DNA of 35,079 bases from contig CAMCYL010000021.1 of assembly GCA_945883905.1 (NCBI GenBank), positions 1 to 35,079 on the forward strand, in the 5' to 3' direction. Shown here in pieces: positions 34,897 to 35,079 of this stretch. The DNA is from Akkermansia muciniphila (GTDB lineage Bacteria; Verrucomicrobiota; Verrucomicrobiia; Methylacidiphilales; CAMAQI01). The notes under the pieces are model-generated. The model saw only the letters and a program-made list of their open reading frames with translations, was not told the origin of the DNA and made no database searches. The translations under genes and the position numbers were made by a program. The first letter of the stretch is position 1. The number at the start of each line of letters is the position of its first letter.

Positions 34897-35079
34897 TCTC
34901 ACGCCACGCCGCGACGCCGCAACGTCAGAAAGGGAGAGGATCGTGAGCTCTTTCCTATCGGCGCCTCCTTTGTCGGCTGCCGCCTCCCGAGAATCTCTCC
35001 CGTTTCTTTGAAAAAAGGAATTTCAAAAAACGATCGAGTTTCTCTGGAGGGGATCGGTTTCACCTCTCCTCGGAAAGAG
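34897..35079. mobile_element. repeat element copy B, cut by the window end
   Basis: The left end (TCTCACGCCACGCC...) and following sequence match copy A at 26968-27142. From 34945 to the window edge, 132 of 135 bases are identical to 27008-27142. Between the end and that core, copy B has eight more bases than copy A (40 versus 48). The left inner arm reads GGAGAGGATCGTGAGCTC and is the exact complement of copy A's right inner arm, showing that copy B keeps a perfect stem partner. The right half lies outside the window. Confidence 0.75.

Overview
The window looks like chromosomal DNA of a Gram-negative bacterium of the PVC group, most likely Verrucomicrobiota. This rests on gene content and style and is an inference. 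An arabinose-5-phosphate isomerase (Kdo/LPS route), a RseP-type protease and a hopanoid-type gene pair point to an outer-membraned organism. The EF-P has the tip sequence PGNLRAF, which I associate from memory with this group. Intergenic DNA carries short dispersed palindromic repeats. No rRNA, phage, plasmid or CRISPR features were seen.

Layout. 1-3.6 kb: a small HNH nuclease gene converges on, and overlaps, a MASE1-PAS hybrid-free histidine kinase; a tRNA-Phe follows on the minus strand. 3.8-6.1 kb: a minus-strand set with a fumarase beta subunit, MTA/SAH nucleosidase and a YeeZ-like SDR. 6.3-7.0 kb: a plus-strand PlsC-type acyltransferase. 7.2-14.6 kb: a long minus-strand housekeeping block (rseP, recA, a membrane-tailed Ser/Thr kinase, pheT, an M16 peptidase). 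15.1-19.2 kb: plus-strand accessory genes (polytopic membrane protein, UbiE-like methyltransferase, a translationally overlapped membrane protein, a DUF4143 AAA ATPase). 19.3-21.4 kb: an ATGA-coupled hpnA/hpnI-like pair. 21.6-25.0 kb: trxB, then minus-strand efp, kdsD, infA and an RRM protein. 25.3-29.4 kb: Old Yellow Enzyme, a 1.1-kb gene-poor stretch rich in hairpins, an AEC transporter and class II FBP aldolase. 29.5-34.8 kb: exported beta-carbonic anhydrase, a TPR protein, a divergent AraC regulator/fatty acid desaturase pair, and a lemA-TPM-TPM set.

How the genes fit together. Several genes bear on membrane lipids: the PlsC homologue, HpnA/HpnI-like pair, desaturase with its likely regulator, and RseP. 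Others serve translation (pheT, tRNA-Phe, efp, infA) or central metabolism (fumarase beta, FBP aldolase, carbonic anhydrase).

The least explained DNA is 26.35-27.46 kb. It holds a possible small transcript with a strong terminator, a second RNA-like fold ending in a U-run, and a ~394-bp element with imperfect terminal inverted repeats and nested long hairpins. A second copy of that element, 132 of 135 bases identical over the shared core, runs off the right edge of the window. A separate short repeat family (core AAATGGAGCGCCG) occurs three times, and a perfect palindrome sits directly at the start of the AAA ATPase gene. All calls come from reading the sequence; no database search or folding program was run.
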